64,000 nt of DNA from Streptomyces anulatus. GTDB taxonomy: Bacteria > Actinomycetota > Actinomycetes > Streptomycetales > Streptomycetaceae. The DNA lies in contig NZ_BMVK01000001.1 in the NCBI RefSeq assembly GCF_014650675.1, positions 806,001-870,000 on the forward strand, read 5' to 3'. A program made the position numbers and the translations under genes. Positions 28,526 to 36,736 of this stretch are shown here, in pieces. The notes below the pieces were generated by a model, which did no database searches, was not told where the DNA came from, and was given only the letters and a program-made list of their open reading frames with translations. How positions within the stretch are numbered: the stretch's first letter is position 1; every line of letters starts with the position of its first letter.

Positions 28526-29494
28526 TCAGAAGACGGACAGCCCGGTGAGCGTGGTGAAGCGGGCGAGGGCCGACACGCCCGCCACCGAGTTGCCGCGCCG
28601 GTCGAGACCCGGGCTCCATACGCACAGGGTGCACTCCCCGGGCACGATCGCGATGATGCCCCCGCCGACGCCGCTCTTGCCCGGCAGCCCCACCCGGTAG
28701 GCGAACTCTCCGGCCGCGTCGTACGTCCCGCAGGTGAGCATGACCGCGTTGACCTGCTTCGCCTGGCTGCGGGTCAGCAGCGCGGAACCGTCGGCCCGGA
28801 CGCCGTGCCGGGCCAGAAACCCCGCGGAGAGGGCCAGGTCCGCGCAGGACGCCTCGATCGAGCACTGGCGGAAGTAGGCGGCGAGCAGCTCGGGGACCGG
28901 GAGCGTGATGTTGCCGTAGGAGGCCATGAAGTGGGCCAGCGCGGCGTTGCGGTCGCCGAAGGCCGCTTCGGAGGCGGCGACCTCCGGTACGAAGTCGATG
29001 GCGGCGTTGCCGCTCTCCGAGCGCAGCAGCTCCCGCACCTGGCCGGCGGCGTCCCCGGTCAGCGCCTGGAGCCGGTCGGTCACCACGAGGGCCCCGGCGT
29101 TGATGAACGGGTTGCGGGGGATGCCGTTCTCGTACTCCAACTGCACCAGGGAGTTGAACGGGTTGCCCGAAGGCTCCCGGCCGACTCCCCGCCATATCTG
29201 CTCGCCGTCCAGGGAGAGCGCCAGCGCCAGGGCGAACACCTTGGACAGGGACTGCGTCGAGAACGGCTGCCGCCAGTCGCCGACGCCGTAGACGGTTCCG
29301 TCCGGCTCCGCGACGGCCATGCCGAAGCGGCGGGGGTCGGCGCCGGCGAGCATCGGAATGTAGTCGGCGGGGGTGCCGTGGTCGGGGAGTGCGGCCATCT
29401 CCTCGGCGATCCGGCTGAGGACGGCGCTGAAGCGGTGCGAGCCGGCACGTGGGGCGGCGCTGTTCGCCCGAGGGGCGGCGGAGGGGTGGGACAC
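28526..29494 (-). CDS. glsA: glutaminase A
   Basis: 322 residues. A serine-dependent beta-lactamase-like enzyme that hydrolyses glutamine to glutamate and ammonia. It has the catalytic SxxK motif in FSTQSLSKVF (Ser82, Lys85), ENGIPRNPFINAGALVVTD, and the C-terminal glycine-rich GLPGKSGVGGGIIAIVPG and SPGLDRRGNSVAG. The GTG at 29494 has an AGGAA site upstream. The first 18 residues are low-complexity. It stands alone, ending 27 bases from the FMN protein in convergent orientation. Confidence 0.95.
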   Translation of the reverse strand: MSHPSAAPRANSAAPRAGSHRFSAVLSRIAEEMAALPDHGTPADYIPMLAGADPRRFGMAVAEPDGTVYGVGDWRQPFSTQSLSKVFALALALSLDGEQIWRGVGREPSGNPFNSLVQLEYENGIPRNPFINAGALVVTDRLQALTGDAAGQVRELLRSESGNAAIDFVPEVAASEAAFGDRNAALAHFMASYGNITLPVPELLAAYFRQCSIEASCADLALSAGFLARHGVRADGSALLTRSQAKQVNAVMLTCGTYDAAGEFAYRVGLPGKSGVGGGIIAIVPGECTLCVWSPGLDRRGNSVAGVSALARFTTLTGLSVF

Positions 29495-29579
29495 GGCGGT
29501 TCCTGACGGAGAGAGGAGCGAGGAGGCCCGGCGGGCGGAGCCGAAGCGGGGCCGCCCACAGTCTGACCCCGTACCCGCC

Positions 29580-30692
29580 TCAGGCCGAACGCGCCCCTTC
29601 GAGAGGCCGGGGGACGGCGGCGGTGAACCGCAGCCTCCGCCGGGCCCACCCGAGCAGGAGCAGTACGACGATCATGAGCACGCCGTTGGCGCCGTACTTG
29701 ACCACGGGTGACGTGTCACCGAGCGGCTCGACGACGAAGGACAGGGCGGCGTTGACCACCAGGGCCGCACCGCACACGGCGAGGACGTGCGCGGGCCCCC
29801 AGTCCGGGCGCCCGGACCACCACAGGAGCGCACCGCCCGCCAGGACCAGCGCCGCGACATTCAGCGCGACCCCGCCCCAGCCCGGCGACGACAACTGGTG
29901 CGCGCCCATGAGCACCACGGCCCCGCAGCCGACCGCCCACGCCGGCGGCACCCTGCCGCCGGAGCCCCGACCGCCCTCGTCGCGGCCTTCGCCGCCTCGG
30001 CCGTCGGCCCCTCGGCGGGGGAACCTCCGCGGTATCGCGAAGGCCGCCACGGCCAGTGCGAGGGCGAACAACCCGACGGTGCCGAACTGTGCGGGCGTCG
30101 CCAGGAATTGCTTGCTGTGCTCCTTGAAGATGACCAGCGCGCCCAGCCCGTAAAGGACGATCATCACGGTGATCCCGACCCGTCCCAGCCACGGCCGGTC
30201 CGCGATGCGCGGGACACAGGACTCCACGACGCCGATCGGTGCGCAGAAACTCCAGATGACGTGGCCGCCGACGAAGCCCACCACGTGCTTCACGCTGACC
30301 CCGAGTCCGGCGACGAAGGTGGGCAACCGGTCGTCGTCCCAGGACGCCTCGTCGACGAAGTCCGGGTTGAACAGGCTCTGGTCGATCACACCTGCCTGGA
30401 TCAGTCCGAACGCCGCGCTCAGCAGCAGCATCGTCGGCCACCCGCGCCCGGTCCGCCGGGCGACCTCACGGATCAGTACGGCGACCGTGCCGTACAGCGG
30501 ACCGAGCACCAGCAACCCGGTCAGCATGTCCAGCGGGTTGCTGATGATCTGGTCGTAGCCGATCAGGTACTCGGCACAGATCGGCGACAGGAGCAGCAGC
30601 CCGACAGCCGCTCCGATCCGGGTACGCGCCGGTAGGGGCGCCGGTATAGGTGCCGTTATAGGTGCCGTTATGGGCGCCTGGTGAGACGTCAT
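29580..30692 (-). CDS. multi-pass membrane protein under a divergent TetR regulator
   Basis: 370 residues with about nine or ten hydrophobic segments. The N-terminus carries a PITAPITAPIPAPLPA repeat encoded by 12-bp tandem units (30646-30669). A conserved-looking polar stretch GVIDQSLFNPDFVDEASWDDDRLP follows helix three and the motif HVVGFVGGHVIWSFCAPIGVVES comes next. A glycine- and arginine-rich loop (about 225-250) is cytoplasmic. I do not recognise the family; there is no transporter signature. It is divergent from a TetR regulator across a perfect palindrome, so it is probably induced by that regulator's ligand. Confidence 0.75.
   Translation of the reverse strand: MTSHQAPITAPITAPIPAPLPARTRIGAAVGLLLLSPICAEYLIGYDQIISNPLDMLTGLLVLGPLYGTVAVLIREVARRTGRGWPTMLLLSAAFGLIQAGVIDQSLFNPDFVDEASWDDDRLPTFVAGLGVSVKHVVGFVGGHVIWSFCAPIGVVESCVPRIADRPWLGRVGITVMIVLYGLGALVIFKEHSKQFLATPAQFGTVGLFALALAVAAFAIPRRFPRRGADGRGGEGRDEGGRGSGGRVPPAWAVGCGAVVLMGAHQLSSPGWGGVALNVAALVLAGGALLWWSGRPDWGPAHVLAVCGAALVVNAALSFVVEPLGDTSPVVKYGANGVLMIVVLLLLGWARRRLRFTAAVPRPLEGARSA
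30646..30669. repeat. 12-bp tandem repeat in the membrane protein N-terminus
   Basis: ATAGGTGCCGTT occurs twice in direct succession and is followed by a degenerate third unit. It encodes the PITAPITA-type segment before the first membrane helix, so copy-number change would stay in frame. Confidence 0.75.
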
Positions 30693-30732
30693 CGGTGTTC
30701 CTTCAGTGAGGAGAGCACGAATAAAATCATAA

Positions 30733-30746
30733 ACCGAGCGCTCGGT
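30733..30746. promoter_or_regulatory. TetR operator ACCGAGCGCTCGGT
   Basis: A perfect 14-bp palindrome sits between divergent genes, 41 bases from the membrane protein start and 69 from the TetR start, in an AT-rich flank (AATAAAATCATAA). This sequence class is a familiar TetR-family operator. Confidence 0.75.
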
Positions 30747-30814
30747 CTATCATTGAGTGAGGCACCATGACTGGACACCAGGGCATGGCGGCACACCGGA
30801 GAGGAGACGACGGC

Positions 30815-31417
30815 ATGAGGACGGTCGACCCGGCCAAGCACCGAGCCCGGCGGCAGCACATCGTGGACGCGGCGGCGCAGTTGTTCGCCACGAAGGGCTT
30901 CGAGCGCACCACTACGGCGGAGATCTGCAGGGCCGCCGGGATGAGTGCGGGCAACCTGTTCCACTACTTCGCCAACAAGCGGGCGATCTTCCTCGCCGTC
31001 TTCGAGGACGAGGACAGCGACAAGGCCGAACGGATGGCGGCGGCGGAGGTCGCCGACGACCCGTGGAACGCGCTGCTGGAGGTCATCGACCTGCTCGCGG
31101 CCCCGGCGCTGGAGCCGCTGGCCCCTCCCCTGGTGATGGAGGCCATGGTCCAGGCGTACCGGGACCCGGAGGTCGAGGCGGCACTGAGCCGCGACACCGC
31201 CGACGAGCAGAAGACGGTTGCCGTCCTCCTCCGCAGGGCCGCGGCGGCCGGCCGGATCGATCCGGAGCTGGACCCCGACGCCACGGCTTCCTGGGTCGTG
31301 ACCCTGATCGCCTCGCTCTACACAGGTGCCGCCACCGACCCGGCGTTCAAGCCCGCCGAGCAACTCCCCACCCTGCGGCTGATCCTGACCCGCTACCTCC
31401 GCGGCGAAGCGCGCTGA
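30815..31417 (+). CDS. TetR-family transcriptional regulator
   Basis: 200 residues. The HTH spans about 10-57 (RRQHIVDAAAQLFATKGFER, TTAEICRAAGMSAGNLFHYF), followed by a TetR_C helical domain with a conserved acidic DEDSDKAERM segment. The ATG at 30815 is chosen for the GGAGAGGAG site eight bases upstream; in-frame ATGs at 30767 and 30785 lack one. It faces the membrane protein across the 30733-30746 palindrome and most likely represses both. The stop codon lies inside the left arm of a 21-bp terminator stem. Confidence 0.9.
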   Translation: MRTVDPAKHRARRQHIVDAAAQLFATKGFERTTTAEICRAAGMSAGNLFHYFANKRAIFLAVFEDEDSDKAERMAAAEVADDPWNALLEVIDLLAAPALEPLAPPLVMEAMVQAYRDPEVEAALSRDTADEQKTVAVLLRRAAAAGRIDPELDPDATASWVVTLIASLYTGAATDPAFKPAEQLPTLRLILTRYLRGEAR

Positions 31418-31464
31418 AGGTTGTTGCAGAACGCCTGCGACAGGGCGTTCTGCAACAACCTTCA
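31415..31464. terminator. 21-bp perfect hairpin, bidirectional terminator
   Basis: Arms 31415-31435 and 31444-31464 pair over 21 bases without a mismatch around an 8-base loop. The TetR stop codon TGA is the first three bases of the left arm. It separates the rightward TetR gene from the leftward FtsX-type permease and should stop transcription from both sides. Confidence 0.85.
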
Positions 31465-31537
31465 GGGCCAGTGAGGAATCGCGCCGCTCCCCGTGTTCCT
31501 GAAGGGCCGCCGCCGTTCTCCGCGCCCCCGGCTTGGG

Positions 31538-33955
31538 CTACTCCGTGCGCAGGCCGTCCGGGCGCATCAGGCGGAGTAGCGGGGGGACGCTGAGAGCTGT
31601 CACGGCCAGGACCGCTGCTGCGCCGATGCCTGTCATGGCCAGCACGCTCGCCCAGTCCACCCTGATCGCGGTGTCCGTCATCCTCAAAAGGACGCCGCCC
31701 AGGGTGAGGCCCACGATCAGGGCCAGGGCCAGGCCCAGGGCGACCGGGATCGCGGTCTGCCAGAGCACCGACAGGCTCAGTGTGCGGCGCCGGGTGCCGA
31801 AGGCGACCAGCGCCGACAGCAGTTTCCTCCGCTCGCGCAGTTGCTCCAGCTGGGAGACCAGCAGGCTCGCCCCGATCAGTGCGAGGACGCAAGCCGCGCC
31901 GACGAACAGTCCGGTGCGAATGATGTCGTAGTTTTGCGACCGTTCGTTCGGCGCGTACATCGTGGGGATCGCGAGGGGGTGGATCTCCGCGACGGCGTTG
32001 CGCACCATCTCGAGCCCCTCCGGGACCGACGGGTCGAGTCTGGCGTGGATAATTCCGCTGATGTCGGAGGCGACCGCGGTGGGCAGCGCCTTGGTGGTCA
32101 TCAGGAAGCCGTTCCGCTCCCAGCCCGTCGGGTCCTTGTACGGGACGGCCTTCTTGATGTCCCGCGGTACCGTCCATGGTGCCTCGGTACGCTCCCCGGA
32201 GTCCTCGAAGGTCGGGTTGACGAAGAGTTTCCGGCCGGGTTCGGCGAGCTCCACGGTCTCCTCGTCGGGCCAGGAGCCGTGGAGGGTGAACGCGTCTCCC
32301 TCGCGACATGAGGGCAGTTTCGCCACCTCGCGCAGGGCGGCGCAGTCGCCGACGGTGAGTCCCACGGACGACTCGGGGTTCTTCCGGCTCACACCGAGCA
32401 AGGTGGTGGACACCGCGACGGTGCGGCGCACGCCAGGGGTGTCGGCGAGCTTGCGCTGTGCGTCCGCGAGAGAGACGGGAGCCGGTAGGGAGACTTCCAC
32501 CTGGACGCGCGAGGCGTCCTGGCCGGTGGGCTCCGTGTAGTCGCTCTGGACGCCGGAGAACAGCATCTGCAGAGCGATGGCTCCGGCGACCGCCACCGCG
32601 ATGCCGTTGACCATGCGGGCCGCGGTGCCGCTGCTCAGCTGGAGCCTGCGCACGGCCAGTTGCCAGGAGACCGGGCCCGAGTTCAGGCGGGCCACGACGT
32701 TCTCCACGACCCACGGCAGCAGCGCGGTGACACCGACGAGGAGCAGGATGACACCGCCGGCGACCATGTACTCGTTGAATGTGCCGTTGCCGCTGCCCTG
32801 GCCGATCATCGGGGCGAGCAGGCCGAGACCGCCCAGGGGCAGCAGCAGCCGCCACCACAGCCGGCGTCGCGCCGGCTTGGCCGTGCGCACCACGCCGAGC
32901 GGCTCGATGACCACTCCGCGCAGGGCCAGCAGCGTCACCGCGACCGCGGCCGCCGGGACCGCGACGGCGATCAGGACGGCGAGCGCGGGCGCCGGGTCGA
33001 GGTAGCTCGGGAAGACGCTGACCCCGAAGAGCTCGACGGTGCCGGCGATCTGGCGACCGATCAGGAAGAATCCGATACCGAAGGCCAGCCCGAGGAAAGC
33101 GCCGCCGAGTGCCTCGCCCGCGGCGATCCGGCGGGTCATCCGACTGTCGGCGCCGACAAGTCTGAGCGCGGCGAGCCTGCGGTCGCGCCGCTCGCCGCCG
33201 ACGCGCACGCCCGCGGCGATGAAGACGCCGACCGGCATCAGCAGCACCACGAAGACGAGGAGGACGAGCAGGAGAAGGACCGGGTCCGTCTCCCCGGAGG
33301 CCCCCTTCGTCGCCTGGAAGGTGTCGATGCGCGAGATGGCGGAATCGTCGGCGAACTCGGCCAGGCTCCGGCCGCCCGTGTAGTAGGCGAGTTCGCCCGA
33401 GCCGATCAGACCGCTCTCACCGATGCTGCCGGTGATGCGGTAAGGGATCCGTTCGCGCAGCAGTCCGGCGTCCTTGGAGTCCAGCAGGTCCTTCAGCGCG
33501 GGGGACACGAACATCTCGCCGGGCGCGGGGAACTTGTTGATCCCGGGCGGCAGCGGTGCCCGCGGACCCTCGGGCTCCAGCTGGCGGCCGCGTACTTCCA
33601 GGTCGCGAAACTCGGTGTCGACGTGCGCGACAAGCACCGTGTTGTCGGACTTGGCCGGCTCGGCGTCGCCTATCGCAAAGTCCATGCGCGCGTACTCGCG
33701 GTCCTCCCGCGCCTGCATCGCGTTCGGGATGGCGGTGGTGAGCAGCAGTAGCGCCACCCCGAGCCCCACGCCGACACCGGTGAGCAGGGCACGTATCCAG
33801 CCCTCGCGGCCGCCGGTGAACGCGAACTTGAGGCCCATGGCCAGGTCTCCGGGCCACTGCCGGAGCTTGGATGCCTTGTCACCGGGATCTTCTCCGGCGT
33901 ACAACTCCGAGGAATTCTCGGGCGGGGCGGCCGTGGGCGATGGAGGGATACTCAT
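31538..33955 (-). CDS. FtsX/MacB-type ABC transporter permease
   Basis: 805 residues. It has an N-terminal helix (about 55-80), a large extracellular region (80-230), a block of FtsX-type helices (about 230-480, with DRRLAALRLVGADSRMTRRIAAGEA), a second extracellular region and a second FtsX block at the C-terminus (RERRKLLSALVAFGTRRRTLS). This layout is that of exporters or mechanotransmission permeases for peptides and antibiotics. The ATG at 33955 overlaps the ATPase stop by four bases. It is the last gene of the PadR-ATPase-permease operon, probably for antimicrobial export or resistance (inference). Confidence 0.9.
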   Translation of the reverse strand: MSIPPSPTAAPPENSSELYAGEDPGDKASKLRQWPGDLAMGLKFAFTGGREGWIRALLTGVGVGLGVALLLLTTAIPNAMQAREDREYARMDFAIGDAEPAKSDNTVLVAHVDTEFRDLEVRGRQLEPEGPRAPLPPGINKFPAPGEMFVSPALKDLLDSKDAGLLRERIPYRITGSIGESGLIGSGELAYYTGGRSLAEFADDSAISRIDTFQATKGASGETDPVLLLLVLLVFVVLLMPVGVFIAAGVRVGGERRDRRLAALRLVGADSRMTRRIAAGEALGGAFLGLAFGIGFFLIGRQIAGTVELFGVSVFPSYLDPAPALAVLIAVAVPAAAVAVTLLALRGVVIEPLGVVRTAKPARRRLWWRLLLPLGGLGLLAPMIGQGSGNGTFNEYMVAGGVILLLVGVTALLPWVVENVVARLNSGPVSWQLAVRRLQLSSGTAARMVNGIAVAVAGAIALQMLFSGVQSDYTEPTGQDASRVQVEVSLPAPVSLADAQRKLADTPGVRRTVAVSTTLLGVSRKNPESSVGLTVGDCAALREVAKLPSCREGDAFTLHGSWPDEETVELAEPGRKLFVNPTFEDSGERTEAPWTVPRDIKKAVPYKDPTGWERNGFLMTTKALPTAVASDISGIIHARLDPSVPEGLEMVRNAVAEIHPLAIPTMYAPNERSQNYDIIRTGLFVGAACVLALIGASLLVSQLEQLRERRKLLSALVAFGTRRRTLSLSVLWQTAIPVALGLALALIVGLTLGGVLLRMTDTAIRVDWASVLAMTGIGAAAVLAVTALSVPPLLRLMRPDGLRTE

Positions 33956-34638
33956 ACGACGCGCTCCAGGTCCCGGGACTTCCCGTCCCGCACGACGATC
34001 TCGCGGTCGGAGCACGCGGCCACCCGGGTCTCGTGCGTGACGAGGACGACGGCCGCGCGGGTGGACCGGGCGGCGTCCGTGAGCAGTTCCATCACGCGCT
34101 CGCCGTTGAGCGAGTCGAGGGCGCCGGTGGGCTCGTCCGCGAACAGCACCCGCGGGCCGGTGACCAGGGAGCGGGCCACGGCGACGCGCTGTCCCTGACC
34201 TCCGGAGACCTCGCCGGGCCGCTTGCCCGCCAGGTCGTCGACCTCCAGGCGCTCCATCCAGGCCAGGGCAGTGCCCTCGGCCTCCTTGCGCCGGACGCCG
34301 TTCAGCCGCAGCGGCAGGGCCACGTTCTCGACACAGGTCAACTCGGGCACCAACTGGCCGAATTGGAAGACGAACCCGAACTCCGAGCGCCGCAGCGCGC
34401 TGCGCTGGGAGTCGTTCATGGCCGCCATCTCCCGGCCGCCGTAGGTGATCGAGCCCGAGTCGGGCGTCACGATGCCGGCGAGGCAGTGCAGGAGGGTCGA
34501 CTTGCCGGAGCCCGAGGGGCCCATCACGGCGACGACCTCGCCCGGGTGGATGGAGAAGCCGGCGCCGTCGAGGGCGTTGGTGGGGCCGTACGCCTTGCGC
34601 AGGTCGTGGGCCACGAGCAGGGAGCCTGCGGGGGTCAT
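33952..34638 (-). CDS. ABC transporter ATP-binding protein (LolD/MacB type)
   Basis: 228 residues. Walker A is GPSGSGKST (40-48), the Q-loop FVFQFGQLVPEL, signature VSGGQGQR (144-151), Walker B VLFADEPTGALD (164-175) and the switch His in VTHETRVA. The DEPTGALD and short length are typical of the LolD/MacB/BceA group that partners FtsX-type permeases. Its ATG at 34638 overlaps the PadR stop by four bases, and it in turn overlaps the permease, so the three genes are translationally coupled. Confidence 0.94.
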   Translation of the reverse strand: MTPAGSLLVAHDLRKAYGPTNALDGAGFSIHPGEVVAVMGPSGSGKSTLLHCLAGIVTPDSGSITYGGREMAAMNDSQRSALRRSEFGFVFQFGQLVPELTCVENVALPLRLNGVRRKEAEGTALAWMERLEVDDLAGKRPGEVSGGQGQRVAVARSLVTGPRVLFADEPTGALDSLNGERVMELLTDAARSTRAAVVLVTHETRVAACSDREIVVRDGKSRDLERVV

Positions 34639-34934
34639 CGGGGCACCGCCTCGGCGAGTTTGCCGGTGCGCGCAGCGGAGAGTTCGAGCCACCGCTGGAC
34701 GTCGGTGACTCCCGCCTCGGTGATCGCGTACCGCTTGCGTTCGGGGCCTTCGCCCGCCTCTATCCCGTCGACCTCCACCAGGCCGTTCTTCAGCAGCCGG
34801 GACATCGTCGAATAGACCTGGCCGTAGTGGAGCGGCCGGTCGTGCCCGAACTTCTCGTCGAAGGCCCGCTTCAGGTCGTAACCGTGTCGGGGGCCGGACT
34901 CCAGGAGCCCTGGGAGGGTGTGACCGATGGACAT
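34635..34934 (-). CDS. short PadR-family transcriptional regulator
   Basis: 99 residues, corresponding to the winged-helix domain alone: ESGPRHGYDLKRAFDEKFGHDRPLHYGQVYSTMSRLLKNGLV is the PadR HTH and ERKRYAITEAG the wing. The usual C-terminal dimerisation helices (Vir_C) are largely absent, as in PadR-s2-type regulators. It heads the operon with the ATPase and permease and lies 8 bases from a large symmetric operator, so autoregulation is very likely. Confidence 0.9.
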   Translation of the reverse strand: MSIGHTLPGLLESGPRHGYDLKRAFDEKFGHDRPLHYGQVYSTMSRLLKNGLVEVDGIEAGEGPERKRYAITEAGVTDVQRWLELSAARTGKLAEAVPR

Positions 34935-34942
34935 ACGGAGCA

Positions 34943-34987
34943 CTCTACACCGCGCGTATACACATCGCGTATACGCACGGTGTAGAG
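34943..34987. promoter_or_regulatory. PadR operator/promoter with nested repeats
   Basis: A 10-bp inverted repeat CTCTACACCG (34943-34952) / CGGTGTAGAG (34978-34987) encloses two GTATAC palindromes (34956-34961 and 34969-34974) set in CGCGTATAC direct repeats. It lies just upstream of the padR ATG at 34934, so a dimer or tetramer bound here would block the promoter. TACACC/GGTGTA halves suit PadR proteins. Confidence 0.7.
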
Positions 34988-35040
34988 CGTCTTCCTGACG
35001 GACTGACAGGGGCAGTGAGCGGGGCCTTACCAGGGGGTGT

Positions 35041-35437
35041 CCGCAATGTCGGTGGGGAGCCAGAGTCGCAGGCAGGCGCGGATCTTGCGGAACGAGTAGC
35101 CCTTGTCGCCGGCCACCCGTTCGGTCCGGGTGCGGGACCGGCCGGGGCCGTCCCGCTTGACGGCGATGCGGGCCATGACCGGCTCGAACTGCGTGCAGTC
35201 GTTGACGTTCCCGCCCGTGATCGTGAAGGCGAGCGGCCGGCCCTGCCCGTCGCAGGCGAGGGGGCCGACCTGCGGCGAAACCGTTCGTAGGCCGTCTTCC
35301 ACGGTCCGTACCGTTCCGGCAGGTCCCGCCAGGCGGCACCCGTGGACAGCTTCCGCAGGATCCCGTTGAGGACCTGACGCCGGTGCGGACACGCCCTGGT
35401 GGCTGGCCCCGGCGACAGGCTTTGCCAAACGGTCAAC
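35041..35437 (-). pseudogene. IS5-type transposase remnant
   Basis: Two reading frames each carry part of one transposase. From about 35385 to 35272 the leftward frame gives HRRQVLNGILRKLSTGAAWR and the DLPERYGPWKTAYERFRR continuation, the helical N-terminal domain (DUF4096). At about 35272 the frame shifts to ACDGQGRPLAFTITGGNVND followed by GDKGYSFRKIRACLR, part of the DDE domain. The segment holding the first catalytic Asp is missing and the C-terminal end is lost, so it cannot be active. No terminal inverted repeats were found. Confidence 0.85.
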
Positions 35438-35538
35438 CCCTTGTTTTCCCTGGTCGGTTAGGTTTCAGGGCATCCAATGATCTTTATGTGCGGGCCCGTT
35501 TCGGCATCACCGACCGGGTCCGCGGGGAGGGGCGTGCC

Positions 35539-35880
35539 ATGAGTGCGGTCGACCTTGCGGAGACGGCTGCCGGTCTGCCGGAGGCGTGGAGCTCGCGCGT
35601 GCTGGGCATGGTGGGGGCGGCCTGCGTGAAAGTGCTGCGCATGGACGAGCTGCCGGTCGCGGAAGAGAGTCATGGGGACGCCGAGGCTCTGCTCGTCCTC
35701 GACGGCCGGCTGGAGCTGGAGGTGGACGGCGTGCCGGTGTCGGTGGGGGCGGGCGAGTTGTTCCTGGTGCCGGCGGGGACTGCGCACGCGGTACGCCCCG
35801 GGAGCCGGGGCACGTTGGTGATCGTGGAATGGTCGGTTCCTGTGGATGACGGCCTTGAGCGATCAGGTGGTGGTCACTGA
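35539..35880 (+). CDS. small cupin protein
   Basis: 113 residues, a single cupin barrel: the motif 1 region HGDAEALLVLDGRLELEVDG and motif 2 GELFLVPAGTAHAVRPG. The first metal-ligand His pair is reduced to one His (ESHGDAE), while the second His (TAHAV) is kept. The ATG at 35539 has GGGGAGGGG upstream. Possible sugar isomerase-like or regulatory cupin; no substrate can be assigned. It overlaps the convergent HAD gene by seven bases. Confidence 0.8.
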   Translation: MSAVDLAETAAGLPEAWSSRVLGMVGAACVKVLRMDELPVAEESHGDAEALLVLDGRLELEVDGVPVSVGAGELFLVPAGTAHAVRPGSRGTLVIVEWSVPVDDGLERSGGGH

Positions 35881-36527
35881 TCCGCGAGGAGGCCGGGCAG
35901 TCTGCGCATGTCGTCGAAGACGACGGTGCCGGGTCCTTCGAGGCGGTCCACGGGAGTCATTCCCCCGTCGTAGGCGAATGCGCGCATGCCTGCGGCTCGG
36001 GCTGCTTGGAGACCGTACTGGCTGTCCTCGACCACGGCGCATGCCTCGGGCGCGACCCCCATCTGTCGCGCGGCGTGGAGGAACAGATCCGGAGCCGGTT
36101 TGCCGTGCTCGACCTCGGTGGCGCTGAAGATGCGTCCTTCGAAGCGCGGGTAGAGGCCGGTGATCCCCAGGGTGAAGCGCATCTTGTCGTGGCTCCCGCT
36201 GGATGCCACGCAGGTGGGGAGGTGCGTGAGCGCATCGAGGGCGTCGACGATGCCCTGGACGGGGGCGAGTTCAGCGGCGAGCGCATCGTGGTAGAGGGGC
36301 TTGAACTCTTCCTCCCAGTCGGCCGGGAGGCTGCGCCCGAGGTGCTCCTCCACCTGCCGCGTCATCGACTGGCTGGAGCGGCCCATGAACCGGTCGATGA
36401 TCTCGGCCTCGGTGAGTTCCCATCCCAACTCGGCCAGGACGAATGCGTCCACGCGCACCGCGATGCGTTCGCTGTCGACCAGCACGCCGTCGCAGTCGAA
36501 TATGACGAGTTCGATCGGTTGGATCAT
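35874..36527 (-). CDS. HAD-family phosphatase
   Basis: 217 residues. Motif I VIFDCDGVLVDSE (Asp11, Asp13), motif II CVASSGS, motif III Lys in HGKPAPDLF and motif IV VVEDSQYGLQAA. An alpha-helical C1 cap (about 18-85) places it with beta-phosphoglucomutase and 6-phosphogluconate phosphatase-like enzymes (YieH/GS1 group). It stands alone and converges with the cupin gene. Confidence 0.9.
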   Translation of the reverse strand: MIQPIELVIFDCDGVLVDSERIAVRVDAFVLAELGWELTEAEIIDRFMGRSSQSMTRQVEEHLGRSLPADWEEEFKPLYHDALAAELAPVQGIVDALDALTHLPTCVASSGSHDKMRFTLGITGLYPRFEGRIFSATEVEHGKPAPDLFLHAARQMGVAPEACAVVEDSQYGLQAARAAGMRAFAYDGGMTPVDRLEGPGTVVFDDMRRLPGLLADQ

Positions 36528-36638
36528 GCCCGCAGGATAGACGTGCCGTCCCCGTCACGCGGCAGCACAGCTTGGCCGACCACCGCGACCGCTGCTACGT
36601 TCCCGGGAGCCGTGCTGGAGAACGAGGAGGTGGTACCC

Positions 36639-36692
36639 GTGAACGCTGTATCGACATGGGTGCTCCCCTCCGGGGTCACGGTCGGGCGGTAG
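36639..36692 (+). CDS. possible 17-codon upstream reading frame
   Basis: A GTG at 36639 follows GAGGAGG with about 8 bases spacing, and the frame gives MNAVSTWVLPSGVTVGR then a TAG. It lies 44 bases before the alpha/beta hydrolase start. The strong ribosome binding site is the only argument; it may be a translated leader or chance. Confidence 0.3.
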   Translation: MNAVSTWVLPSGVTVGR

Positions 36693-36736
36693 GTCGTCCG
36701 GGAGCGCCGTTCATGAGCCTCCCGAAAGGCACGACC

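Noticed and set aside
35027-35437. Functional transposase gene
   Set aside because: The coding sequence is split across two frames, lacks the first catalytic Asp and the C-terminal end, and has no terminal repeats.
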